Below, in pieces: positions 36,016-44,188 of a stretch of 64,000 nucleotides of DNA. Both the position numbers and the translations under genes were made by a program. The number at the start of each line of letters is the position of its first letter. The stretch's first letter is position 1. The notes under the pieces are model-generated. The model saw nothing but the letters and a program-made list of their open reading frames with translations, was not told the DNA's origin and did not search any database. Origin of the DNA: Phaeodactylibacter sp. (GTDB taxonomy: Bacteria > Bacteroidota > Bacteroidia > Chitinophagales > Saprospiraceae); NCBI RefSeq assembly GCF_022763345.1, contig NZ_JALEGS010000047.1, forward strand, positions 1 to 64,000, in the 5' to 3' direction.

Positions 36016-36834
36016 ATGCATTACCTCATCGAACACTTCGGGCTGCTCCCCGGATGGCTGCTGGCCGCCTTTGCTATTTTCTTCCGTTATCTTGTCTTTG
36101 CAGGCTTGGCGTTTCTACTCTTTTACCGCTTCGGCCATACGTTCTTCCGCCACCTGAAAATTCAAAACCGCACTGCCGAACAGCGTCACATGCTGGCAGA
36201 AATTTTGCACTCCGGCTACAGCGCGCTGATCTTTGGGTTAATTGGCGTAGGGCTCTATTTCATGCGAACAACGGGGTACACTGAGATTTATACCGACTGG
36301 AATGCCTATGGGGCTTGGTACATCCCCATTTCCTTCCTGTTGCTCCTGGTCCTGCACGACACTTATTTCTACTGGGTGCACCGGCTTATGCACCATCCCC
36401 GTTTATTTAAACGGCTACATCGGGTCCACCATCAGTCTTTCAATCCAACGCCCTGGGCCTCCTTGTCTTTCCACCCGCTTGAAGCAATTGTGGAAATAGC
36501 CATCCTTCCCATCGCAGCATTGATCATCCCTTTCCACCCACTAGTGCTGTTTCTCTTTGCCACCTGGTCCCTGCTTTGGAATGTGTTGGGGCACCTGGGG
36601 TACGAAATTTTCCCGGCAGGGTTTGTTCACCACCCCGTTTTTCGGTGGTTCAACACCTCCACGCACCACAATATGCACCACGAACGGTCGGGCTGCAACT
36701 ACGGGCTCTATTTCAATTTCTGGGATACGGTGATGAACACCAACCATAAGAATTACCACGCTACTTTCGACCGCATCACCAATCCAGAGATACAAAAAGA
36801 ACCTAAAACAGTAAGCCGCGGACAGTTCCGGTAG
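36016..36834 (+). CDS. Sterol desaturase / fatty acid hydroxylase family protein
   Basis: The protein has 272 residues from MHYLIEHFGLLPGW. Several membrane segments occupy residues ~10-45, 70-95 and 105-125 and a central hydrophobic pair. The three histidine clusters of the di-iron hydroxylase superfamily are all present: HDTYFYWVHRLMHH, HRVHHQS and THHNMHHE, with the additional FHPLEA motif. Members add hydroxyl groups or double bonds to lipids in the membrane; the substrate cannot be told from sequence. In Bacteroidota the family includes enzymes acting on lipids and carotenoids, but no carotenoid gene is nearby. Transcription should start between the terminator at 35968 and the ATG, or readthrough may occur. 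Confidence 0.9.
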   Translation: MHYLIEHFGLLPGWLLAAFAIFFRYLVFAGLAFLLFYRFGHTFFRHLKIQNRTAEQRHMLAEILHSGYSALIFGLIGVGLYFMRTTGYTEIYTDWNAYGAWYIPISFLLLLVLHDTYFYWVHRLMHHPRLFKRLHRVHHQSFNPTPWASLSFHPLEAIVEIAILPIAALIIPFHPLVLFLFATWSLLWNVLGHLGYEIFPAGFVHHPVFRWFNTSTHHNMHHERSGCNYGLYFNFWDTVMNTNHKNYHATFDRITNPEIQKEPKTVSRGQFR

Positions 36835-37071
36835 AGCCCCAAAGCAACACCCACAGACCATCCACCGTCTTTATATGCAGGCAATACCGACTTATACTGA
36901 CGATTAAGTGGTTTGCCACAGCAAACCTACTCAATGCCTGCCTGTGTATTGGTACTTCGGCAGACAGGTCAGCATTTACGCTGGGAAGTGGCTTGCTCCG
37001 ATGTCGCAAATCTAAGATCCCGACATTTATCGTCGGTGACCACTTCGTATTGCGTATAAACCGCTAAATCA
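36835..37071. repeat. Intergenic region with short hairpin
   Basis: CCTGCCTG (36937-36944) pairs with CAGACAGG (36961-36968) with one G-U around TATTGGTACTTCGG-type loop sequence; GTGGTTTGCCAC lies at about 36908-36919. These look like dispersed intergenic repeats. No gene is seen. Confidence 0.35.
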
Positions 37072-37437
37072 ATGACTATAAAATACTTATCCCTTGCTGT
37101 TTCCCTCCTCTTTTCTCTATGGGTAGAGGCACAGGAAAACTATGGCACCCCGGAGGAACGTGCCAACTACCAGACGGATCAAATGAAGGAAGCCCTGCCT
37201 TTACTTCCGCATCAGATTGAACAGGTGCATCAACTGAATCTAAAGTACGCGCGCATTGTACAGCGGGAAGTCATTGATACAGGCATGAATCATTTCTCCG
37301 CCTACTTTTATATGCAGAACCTTGTGGACAATAAGGAAAAAGAATTATTCCCCCTCCTTTCCGAATCACAGATCAAAGCTTACCGAAAACTCAAATCAGC
37401 GGTAGTTAAATCTTTGATCACCAGGTTTTTTGGATGA
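37072..37437 (+). CDS. Small exported protein, Spy/LTXXQ-like
   Basis: The protein has 121 residues with a signal peptide ending WVEAQ. The mature part is helical with an ERANYQTDQMKEALPL segment followed by LPHQIEQVHQLNLKYA, reminiscent of the paired helices of Spy/CpxP-type periplasmic proteins and of the small R..QTD.M...L.L...Q...V..LN..Y family common in Bacteroidota. A role as a periplasmic chaperone or stress protein is only a suggestion. Confidence 0.7.
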   Translation: MTIKYLSLAVSLLFSLWVEAQENYGTPEERANYQTDQMKEALPLLPHQIEQVHQLNLKYARIVQREVIDTGMNHFSAYFYMQNLVDNKEKELFPLLSESQIKAYRKLKSAVVKSLITRFFG

Positions 37438-37593
37438 GTAGGGCTTTCCCTTAACTGGGAGGCAATAGTTGAATCCACTACCAGTTTATTACAAGCCAAT
37501 TTGCTGATAAACAGCACTCAAAAGAGGAGCAATTGTCATTTCCGAAATGCAAAGGAAGTCTTAAACTGTGGTAAGGATCAAACACTATTCATC

Positions 37594-38046
37594 ATGAACA
37601 AGACCATCGCTTTGCCTTTGATTGTTGCTTTAGTGCTGGCAGGATTGAGCTCCGGCTGCACCGTGGTTGGGGCTATTGCCGGTGGCTTTGCAACGCCACC
37701 TCTTGATGACGCTGCTTTTTCTCTGACCTACGAACAGTTGCAAGAGCTAAATCATCGTACACAATTGCTTGTGCTCACTAAAGAAGAGATTGTTCTTACT
37801 GGCAAATACGTCAAAGCTACCCCCGTGGAGCTTGAAAATCCGCTTTCCGGAGTCACCATCAGGGCAAAAGGAGATGAATTCCTGATCCCTTGGGGAAATA
37901 TTGAAAAGATTGAGGCAAAGGGAAGAAACATAGCCAAAGGCGTTCTCATTGGTCTAGCCGCTGGGGCCGTGATTGATATTGCTGTTGTCATCCTTATTAT
38001 CAGTGACACAGAGTTGGACATCAGCCCGGACTGGGATAGTTTTTAA
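37594..38046 (+). CDS. Small lipoprotein with C-terminal membrane segment, unknown function
   Basis: The protein has 150 residues from MNKTIALPLIVALVLAG with lipobox LSSGC; the frame is open for 31 codons upstream without signal character. The middle part (EEIVLTGKYVKATPVELENP, GDEFLIPWGNIEKIEAKG) looks like a small beta domain in which a dual-lobe wall carries IPWGNIEKIE. A hydrophobic glycine-rich segment (GVLIGLAAGAVIDIAVVILII) follows near the end. The family is not recognised with certainty. Confidence 0.7.
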   Translation: MNKTIALPLIVALVLAGLSSGCTVVGAIAGGFATPPLDDAAFSLTYEQLQELNHRTQLLVLTKEEIVLTGKYVKATPVELENPLSGVTIRAKGDEFLIPWGNIEKIEAKGRNIAKGVLIGLAAGAVIDIAVVILIISDTELDISPDWDSF

Positions 38047-38132
38047 CCTGTTGTTGTATTTTTCACTTTCGTGTTCATTGATAAGCCTTACTTTCCAGTA
38101 GAACTATGATTGGCCAACTTCAAAAAAGAGCT

Positions 38133-40106
38133 TTAGTCCTCCGAAGGCGCCAGCAACAACGCATCCACCCGGCGCTCATACCGGCGCTGCCGACGCTTTT
38201 CATTCAAAGCCTGCAGGTACTCATCGAAGCGGATGTCGAAGCCGAGATTCAGGAAAAGTGGCGTGGACTGCGCAGCGGTGGCATTGACAGGCACCCCTAC
38301 TGAAGCATTCAGGTCCAGCTGATTAAAAAAGGTAAGCCCCAGGCCGCCTGCAATCATGGGGCGGTTGAAATCCGGGGTGGTGCCGGTATTGGCCAGATTG
38401 TACAGCAGACCGGTACCGTAAAGCAGCAGGTGAAGGTTGCTCACCGTTGGTGCTTTGGCGGGCTCCAGCCGTACATACGACTTGCCCCAGTACCGGAAGG
38501 TTTCCTGCCGCCCAAAGCTGTTGATGTAAGCCCAGTCCAGCAAATTGACCTTGAGGCCGATCTTCTCGCCAGCGAAGGTGTAATTGCGCAGGCTTTCTCC
38601 ATTCTCAAGAGACAGCCCGTCCGGGAAGTGGGCATTGTTGACCCCCACATTGAAGATAAAGGACAGCGGCCGCCATCGGTCATAATTGATGTTTTGCAAA
38701 GAAACCAGAAAGCTTTCCACGTCAAAGTCCAGAGCTTCATTCTCCTGAAATCCTTCAATAATTTCCGTATAGCTGCGCAGCAGGCTGATAATTTTGTTGA
38801 GCGCCGCTTTCGTATCCTGATTGGGAAAGATATCGCTCAGCCCAGCCAGGGCATTCAGGTAGTCATCATAGGTAGCCGCCTGATCAAATTCGTACAACTT
38901 GGCCATGAGCCGGAACAGCAAATGGTCGCGCAGTGCTTCGTAATCAAAAGGGAAGCCCTGCTCAAAGGCGGTTTTAACCAACGACTGCAGCAGGGTGTTC
39001 AGCTCGAAGTAGGTGTCAATGAAATACTGTGAGTTTTTGGCCAGGCGCTCCAGGACCGGCAGCACGTCGTTGTAAAGCTCAAAGATGAGGTCAGACAGCG
39101 CACCGGGGCTAATATTATCCAAATCGAGCTGTTGCAACTGCCCCAGAAAGGACAGTAGGACCTGCAGTTCCTCTGCCGAAAGCTCTGCCCTGCCTTGTTC
39201 CCCTATCGCCCGCCGGATGTACTGCCGCACACTATCGAGCTGAGCGCTAATAGCATCATTATTGCGGAGCCCGGCAGCGCCTTCCAAATCCAGCCCCATG
39301 GAAGCCCCATCCACCTTAAAGTTGGTGGTCCGAAAGAGGTAATTGATCAAACCGATGTAGTCAATCAGGTTGGATAAACGGTCCTGCACACGATTATACA
39401 CGGCATCTGCCAAAGGCTTCCTGACCGTATCCGTCAGGGTAAGATAAGTATTCAGCGCTTCACTGCCGGAATTGCGGTACATGGTACGGAGCAGCCCCAA
39501 CTCCTGCAAAGTTGGCTCATTGCGGACCGCCTCACTGACGATATCAAGCAACAGCGCTTTGAAGGCTGTGGTCAGGCTATCCTGGGAAAATGTAATAGCG
39601 GAGGACCTGGCTATCAGCCCTTGCCCGGGCCGCTCCCCGGATGCCGCCAACTGAAAACGCGCAAAAGTCTGACCTGCCATCGCCGCGCCGGTCTTCTGCC
39701 CTCCATAGGCTTCAGCCAAAGCCACCAACTCCGGATCGCAGAGAGCGAAGTAGTAGTCGGAAAGCGCATAGACGAAGACCAGGTTGACCGTATTCTCATA
39801 AATATTGCGGGTACGGGTCTCTGCATTGCGCTCTTCTAAAACGGTATTGATGATATTGTCGAGATAAATATAATTCAGTCCGCCTGCCTCTTCTATCTGA
39901 CCCAAGAACATGTTTTTGATCAGCCGGACGCGCAATTCCTCCTGCTTGTCCGCAATGACCGAGGCGATTACCTCAGCGTCCAGGGTGCCCTTTCCTAAAC
40001 TCAGCCCACCCAGCCCAATCTGAAGGCTCGGCGCCTGATGCTGAAAGGTAGATTGTGCGGAAAGGCCAAAGGGCAGGATAAACAACAGCAGTAACAGGTG
40101 TCGCAT
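38133..40106 (-). CDS. Exported protein of unknown function, helical with beta-rich C-terminus
   Basis: The protein has 657 residues and a signal peptide ending GLSAQ. Residues ~45-500 are predicted mostly helical and contain no motif I recognise. The last ~150 residues have alternating hydrophobic strands (RPLSFIFNVGVNN, IGLKVNLLDWAYINSFG, HLLLYGTGLLYNL, MIAGGLGLTFFNQLDLNASVGVPVN, FLNLGFDIRFDEYL), like a small outer-membrane barrel half or an outer-membrane anchored domain. It starts 24 bases after the end of the exchanger gene on the same strand, so the two may be co-transcribed. Confidence 0.75.
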   Translation of the reverse strand: MRHLLLLLFILPFGLSAQSTFQHQAPSLQIGLGGLSLGKGTLDAEVIASVIADKQEELRVRLIKNMFLGQIEEAGGLNYIYLDNIINTVLEERNAETRTRNIYENTVNLVFVYALSDYYFALCDPELVALAEAYGGQKTGAAMAGQTFARFQLAASGERPGQGLIARSSAITFSQDSLTTAFKALLLDIVSEAVRNEPTLQELGLLRTMYRNSGSEALNTYLTLTDTVRKPLADAVYNRVQDRLSNLIDYIGLINYLFRTTNFKVDGASMGLDLEGAAGLRNNDAISAQLDSVRQYIRRAIGEQGRAELSAEELQVLLSFLGQLQQLDLDNISPGALSDLIFELYNDVLPVLERLAKNSQYFIDTYFELNTLLQSLVKTAFEQGFPFDYEALRDHLLFRLMAKLYEFDQAATYDDYLNALAGLSDIFPNQDTKAALNKIISLLRSYTEIIEGFQENEALDFDVESFLVSLQNINYDRWRPLSFIFNVGVNNAHFPDGLSLENGESLRNYTFAGEKIGLKVNLLDWAYINSFGRQETFRYWGKSYVRLEPAKAPTVSNLHLLLYGTGLLYNLANTGTTPDFNRPMIAGGLGLTFFNQLDLNASVGVPVNATAAQSTPLFLNLGFDIRFDEYLQALNEKRRQRRYERRVDALLLAPSED

Positions 40107-40130
40107 AGTGCTCGTATTTGAGCACCTAAA

Positions 40131-41144
40131 TTACATAAAATAAAGCACTATATATCCACCCAAAAACAGCCCGATCACCGTGATGCTTTCCCATCCCGCA
40201 TTGGCAAGCCCTTCCCGCTGACGGTGCAGCATACCCAAAAGCAGGGTGCCGGCGAGCAAAATCCCAAGGGACAACACAAAGGCTTCCGCATTGCCCACCT
40301 CATGGTAAATAGAGCCTTCCTGATAAGCCGTATCGGCAAAAGCCAGAAACAGCACATCGAAGCTGTTCCCGCCGATGATATTGGCTACAGCCAAAGTCAG
40401 CGCCCCCTGACGTACGGCCGCAATGGAAATAACCAGCTCGGGCAGGGAAGTCGCTACCGAGGTAAACAAAGCCCCCACAAAAGACTGCGACAGTCCTGAT
40501 TGATTGGCAATGACCACAGCGACCTTCGCCACGAAATACCCCGCTACCCCCACTACTGCCGCCGAGAGCAAAAACCGGGTTAAAAGCAGGGGCTTATTGA
40601 CCTGCTCCAGGTCATCATCCGGCTCATCCTCGACCGTTTCCCGGGTGTGGATGGGTTTCCACATGGGTGATTTCCTGGCTTTGGCGACCAGGCGGGTACC
40701 CAAGACGTAAATCAACAGGAGCAAAACCGAAGCAGGGTGTATGTTCCAAAGGGTGAGGTCCGGGCCCGACATCACCAGGAGCACGAACGTAAGCATTAAC
40801 ATGAGCAAAATGCCCTGCATCAGATTGGACAGTGAGGCCGAGGCATGTTCCAGATTGGCCCGCCGATAGGTCAGGTCAGCCACCGCCAAAAATACTGTTT
40901 GAGCGGCTATCCCGCCCACGGCATTGCTAAATGAAAGGTGCGCGTGCCCGTTCCATGCCGCCGTCACAGAGGTCATCACGCCAGATAAAGAGGAAATGCC
41001 CCCCAGCAGCACCCCACCAATGAGGGCCTCCCCCAGTCCGGTGAGGTCAGCAATCCGGTCCCCGGCACGGGTAAGGACAGTACCGGCAGTAGCAATAAGG
41101 GCAGCGAGCCCCAGGAAGGCAAAAATGGCAGTGCTAAGCGTCAA
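40131..41144 (-). CDS. Sodium/calcium exchanger family (CaCA) membrane protein
   Basis: The protein has 337 residues and about ten membrane segments. The start is TTG; an in-frame stop four codons upstream leaves no alternative, and the first hydrophobic helix starts within ten residues. Two inverted-topology halves carry the family's alpha repeats: the second is intact (ALFTSVATSLPELVISIAA, NIIGGNSFDVLFLAFAD). The first (GISSLSGVMTSVTAA, NAVGGIAAQTVFLAVAD) lacks the usual S-x-P-E, so ion selectivity may differ. An acidic loop (VEDEPDDDLEQ) separates the halves. Its gene precedes the 657-residue exported protein by 24 bases. Confidence 0.88.
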   Translation of the reverse strand: MTLSTAIFAFLGLAALIATAGTVLTRAGDRIADLTGLGEALIGGVLLGGISSLSGVMTSVTAAWNGHAHLSFSNAVGGIAAQTVFLAVADLTYRRANLEHASASLSNLMQGILLMLMLTFVLLVMSGPDLTLWNIHPASVLLLLIYVLGTRLVAKARKSPMWKPIHTRETVEDEPDDDLEQVNKPLLLTRFLLSAAVVGVAGYFVAKVAVVIANQSGLSQSFVGALFTSVATSLPELVISIAAVRQGALTLAVANIIGGNSFDVLFLAFADTAYQEGSIYHEVGNAEAFVLSLGILLAGTLLLGMLHRQREGLANAGWESITVIGLFLGGYIVLYFM

Positions 41145-41289
41145 AGTGGTCTTTTACTAAGGAAAGCAGGAACGGAGAAGATGTTCGAGCGGTTGAAATA
41201 GTTGTATGTGAACCATCATACTGCAAAGGAAATTATCTATATTACTACCTGATATAGAACATTCAATCTTCGAAACCAACCGCACAGCC

Positions 41290-41562
41290 TTGCAATCGAT
41301 ATGCGAAAAGTACCGTGTATCGAAACTATTTACTTTTGGTTCAGTGACGACGGCACGCTTCGATTATGACAAAAGCGATTTGGACCTCATGGTAGAACTT
41401 GAGCATATGCCCCCCATTCAGAAAGGGGAATACCTAATGGCAATCTGGAATGAATTAGAACAGCTATTCGGAAGAAAGGTCGACCTGCTAACAGACCAAC
41501 CTATTCAGAATCCTTATTTTAGATCTGAAGTTTTTTCAACACGCCAACTGATAACTATTTGA
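41290..41562 (+). CDS. MNT-type nucleotidyltransferase (MntA-like antitoxin)
   Basis: This is a 90-residue minimal nucleotidyltransferase. The active-site motif FGSVTTARFDYDKSDLDLMV contains the GS and the D-x-D metal ligands, and GRKVDLLTDQPIQNPYF is the usual end. No in-frame ATG or GTG exists; the only usual alternative start is TTG at 41290, while the frame is open back to 41212 and the encoded upstream residues (DIEHSIFETNRTA) also look like the family's first helix. MntA proteins usually neutralise a HepT (HEPN) toxin by AMPylating it. Here only a 33-residue tail of HepT follows, so the pair is broken. Confidence 0.75.
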   Translation: MQSICEKYRVSKLFTFGSVTTARFDYDKSDLDLMVELEHMPPIQKGEYLMAIWNELEQLFGRKVDLLTDQPIQNPYFRSEVFSTRQLITI

Positions 41563-41660
41563 TCCACAATTACGATGGTATAGACATAACGATCGTCTGG
41601 GCAATCGTCAAAAAACACCTTCCAATATTAAAAGAAGCTGCCCAACAGGGTTTAAAGTAG
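41559..41660 (+). pseudogene. C-terminal remnant of a HepT-like (DUF86/HEPN) toxin
   Basis: In the frame starting at 41559 the encoded sequence LIHNYDGIDITIVW followed by a LPILKEA tail and a stop at 41658-41660 matches the C-terminal end of HepT proteins, whose R-x4-6-H active site lies at the equivalent of this LxHxY. The ~80 N-terminal residues, including the catalytic arginine, are missing. The remnant abuts the stop codon of the nucleotidyltransferase, so a deletion appears to have removed most of the toxin. Confidence 0.65.
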
Positions 41661-41670
41661 AAAATACCCT

Positions 41671-41678
41671 TACCTTTG
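41671..41678 (+). promoter_or_regulatory. Candidate -7 element for the ABC-F gene
   Basis: TACCTTTG matches TAnnTTTG and would place the transcript start near 41685, 40 bases before the ABC-F start codon. It lies just after the HepT remnant. A clear -33 element is lacking (TTTA at 41651-41654). A 16-codon open frame starting ATG GCA CAT at 41691 overlaps the ABC-F start out of frame. Confidence 0.5.
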
Positions 41679-41724
41679 CGGCTTTATTTAATGGCACATA
41701 TCCGTGCCCCCAAGCGTAACATTC

Positions 41725-43359
41725 ATGCTGACCGTACATAACCTTGGCTTGCAATACGGCAAGCGCGTCCTTTTTGATGAGGTCAACCTCAAATTCACCC
41801 GTGGCAACTGCTACGGCGTCATCGGTGCCAATGGCGCCGGCAAATCCACTTTCCTGAAAATCCTCTCCGGGGAAATCGCTGCCAACCGGGGTGGTGTGGA
41901 TATTGAGCCGGGCAACCGTATGGCTGTTCTGAAACAGAACCACTTTGAATATGAGGAAGAGCAGGTACTCGATACCGTTATCATGGGCCACCGGGAGATG
42001 TACGACATCATGGTACGCAAGAATGCCATCTACATGGACCCCGAGGCCACAGAAGCCGATGGACTGCTGGCCGCTGAGCTGGAAAATAAGTTTGGGGAAA
42101 TGGGCGGCTGGAATGCCGAGAGCGATGCGGCCGAACTGCTCAGCAACCTGGGCATACACGAGTCCCTCCACTACCGCCAAATGAAAGACCTCAGCGGTGG
42201 AGAAAAGGTGAAGGTGCTCCTGGCACAGTCCCTGTTCAGCAATCCGGACATCCTCCTGCTCGATGAGCCTACCAACGACCTCGATGCGGAAACCGTTACC
42301 TGGCTGGCCGACTTTCTGGCTGACTTTAAGAACATGGTGATTGTGGTCTCACACGACCGCTACTTCCTGGACATGGTCTGTACGCATGTGGTGGATATCG
42401 ACTTCAAGCGCATCAAAATCTTCACCGGCAACTATACCTTCTGGTACGAGTCCAGCTTGCTTATGGCTCAGCAGATGGCCAATAAGAACAAGAAGATTGA
42501 GCAGAAGCGCAAGGAGATGCAGGAATTCATTCAGCGCTTTAGCGCCAATGCCTCCAAATCCAAGCAAGCCACGTCTCGTAAAAAGGCTTTGGAAAAACTC
42601 AACCTGGAAGATATTCAGCCTTCAAGCCGAAAATACCCTTACATCAACTTCAAAATGGAACGCGAGCCGGGCGACCAAATCCTGAAGGTCGAGAACCTGA
42701 GCCTGCAGGGCACGGATGGCACACCCCTCTTCTCCAACGTCAGCTTCACCATGAACAAAGGGGAAAAGATTGCCCTCATGGGCCGCAATGCCACAGCGCT
42801 GACGGCTTTCTTCGATGTCATGGCAGGCAAGGCGCAGGCGGATGGGGGCACCATTGAATTTGGCAAAACCATCAACGTAGGCTATCTGCCTAACGAAAAC
42901 GACGAGTACTTCACCGGCAAGGGCGACCTCGACCTTATCAACTGGCTGCGGCAATACTCTGAAGATCCGGACGAGCAGTTTATCCGGGGCTTCCTGGGCC
43001 GCATGTTGTTCTCAGGTGAAGAAGTGCTTAAGAAAGCCTCGGTCCTATCGGGCGGGGAAAAGGTACGCTGCATGCTGTCCAAGATCATGCTCACCCACCC
43101 TAACTTTATCCTCATGGATGAGCCGACTAACCACCTTGACCTGGAGTCCATCACGGCACTTAACAACGCCATGACAGACTTCAAGGGCAATATGATTTTT
43201 ACCTCCCATGACCACAAACTGACGGAGACCGTAGCCAACCGCATCATCGAGATCACCCCCAACGGCATTATCGACAGCCTGATGAACTTCGATGACTACC
43301 TGCGGTCAGATGCGATACATGCGCAGCGGGACGAACTCTATGCTAGCGTGACGGCTTAA
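41725..43359 (+). CDS. ABC-F family ATPase, YbiT-like, with degenerate second Walker A
   Basis: The protein has 544 residues from MLTVHNLGLQYGKRVLF (a GTG 21 bases upstream is in frame but less likely). It has two ATP-binding domains and no membrane segment, as in ABC-F translation factors that act at the ribosomal E site. Domain 1 is complete: GANGAGKST at 34-42, LSGGEKVKVLL, LLLDEPTNDLD and the H-loop VSHDRYFLD. The linker is highly charged (KIEQKRKEMQEF, SRKKALEKL). Domain 2 keeps LSGGEKVRCML, LMDEPTNHLD and SHDHKL, but its Walker A reads GRNATALTAF (residues ~353-362) where GxNxxGK[ST] is expected, so the catalytic lysine is gone. Length and linker fit the YbiT branch. Confidence 0.92.
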   Translation: MLTVHNLGLQYGKRVLFDEVNLKFTRGNCYGVIGANGAGKSTFLKILSGEIAANRGGVDIEPGNRMAVLKQNHFEYEEEQVLDTVIMGHREMYDIMVRKNAIYMDPEATEADGLLAAELENKFGEMGGWNAESDAAELLSNLGIHESLHYRQMKDLSGGEKVKVLLAQSLFSNPDILLLDEPTNDLDAETVTWLADFLADFKNMVIVVSHDRYFLDMVCTHVVDIDFKRIKIFTGNYTFWYESSLLMAQQMANKNKKIEQKRKEMQEFIQRFSANASKSKQATSRKKALEKLNLEDIQPSSRKYPYINFKMEREPGDQILKVENLSLQGTDGTPLFSNVSFTMNKGEKIALMGRNATALTAFFDVMAGKAQADGGTIEFGKTINVGYLPNENDEYFTGKGDLDLINWLRQYSEDPDEQFIRGFLGRMLFSGEEVLKKASVLSGGEKVRCMLSKIMLTHPNFILMDEPTNHLDLESITALNNAMTDFKGNMIFTSHDHKLTETVANRIIEITPNGIIDSLMNFDDYLRSDAIHAQRDELYASVTA

Positions 43360-43367
43360 AATCAGAA

Positions 43368-43874
43368 CTACCAGTCCGTAAAGGCAGCGTTGAAGATATC
43401 CTCCATCATCTGCTGACTGATGGTACTGATGGCTTCTTCCTCTACATCTGCCAGGGCCTGGGAAGTACCGAAGTCGAAGAAAAAGGAGAAGGGGCGCTTG
43501 CGTTCCCAGCTTTTTTCCTCATTGACATTATTAATGTACTGCACGGCTACTTCTATGGTTAAGCGGTTGATGCTCGTCACTTCTCCGGGCTGCGGGGCTT
43601 CAGACGTCACCGTATAGCGCGTCACAGTACCTTCAAAAGAGATATCCGGGTCGATTTCCTCCAGCGTCAGGCGGGATTCGGTCCGGATTTTTTCTTTCAG
43701 GTCTTCCGTCAGGCGTATGGCAATCGTAGGCTCTGCGTTGAGTGCGGTAATATCAAATTGGTCCACGAAGTAGGTCTTCACCTGCGAATAGTCAATACTG
43801 ATTCCCTTAAAGGAGTAGCACCCGGAGGCGGAAAATAGGGTCAGGGCAGCTAAGCCCAGCAATAATTGGCGCAT
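43368..43874 (-). CDS. lptE: LptE-like LPS-assembly lipoprotein
   Basis: The protein has 168 residues from MRQLLLGLAALTLF with lipobox SASGC; ten extra upstream codons are open but lack signal character. The mature start CYSFKGISIDYSQVKTYFV, the TIAIRLTEDLKEKI segment, DISFEGTVTRYTV and NRLTIEVAVQYINNVNEEK correspond to the Bacteroidota LptE family, the outer-membrane partner of LptD in lipopolysaccharide insertion. It ends 8 bases from the convergent ABC-F gene. Usual neighbours such as a sigma-54 activator or secG are not here. Confidence 0.82.
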   Translation of the reverse strand: MRQLLLGLAALTLFSASGCYSFKGISIDYSQVKTYFVDQFDITALNAEPTIAIRLTEDLKEKIRTESRLTLEEIDPDISFEGTVTRYTVTSEAPQPGEVTSINRLTIEVAVQYINNVNEEKSWERKRPFSFFFDFGTSQALADVEEEAISTISQQMMEDIFNAAFTDW

Positions 43875-44123
43875 GCTTTTTGCGGTAAAGGTATTGAATC
43901 CCATTTAAAAGGCTGCTCCTGTTTGCTTTCTCTTAACAGTGGAGGTTATGGTGAAATGGGTGGCGGGGGCTTTCTGTTACTACGATGGTACTCATCTCAC
44001 TGATCTGCCTCACGAGACCCGACCCCGCTGGAAGGCCCTCCCCGAAATCAGTGAAAATCTGTGTAATCAATCTAATCCGTGTCCCAACTCTCCACGCACA
44101 ACAATAGGACTAAACCCACACAC
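43875..44123. repeat. Intergenic region with dispersed AATCTGTG-type repeat
   Basis: No gene is seen. At about 44046-44085 the sequence GAAAATCTGTGTAATCAATC followed by TAATCCGTGTCC is a copy of a dispersed repeat that also occurs at 53917-53960 and 54059-54092. Its periodic GTGnAATCnG character is typical of a common intergenic repeat in Bacteroidota. Confidence 0.55.
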
Positions 44124-44153
44124 AAAAAGCAGCGGATGCCATTCACCCGCTGC
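44124..44153 (-). terminator. Rho-independent terminator of the outer-membrane receptor gene
   Basis: On the minus strand GCAGCGG pairs with CCGCTGC around an 11-base loop, followed by TTTTT. It lies 35 bases after the stop of the receptor gene. Confidence 0.85.
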
Positions 44154-44188
44154 CAACCAATTTTCACAAAGTAGTGTATAAAAATTCT

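Noticed and set aside
41212..41289. Upstream extension of the MntA-like gene
   Set aside because: The frame is open and looks homologous, but it offers no ATG, GTG or TTG; I kept the TTG at 41290 and mention the extension only.
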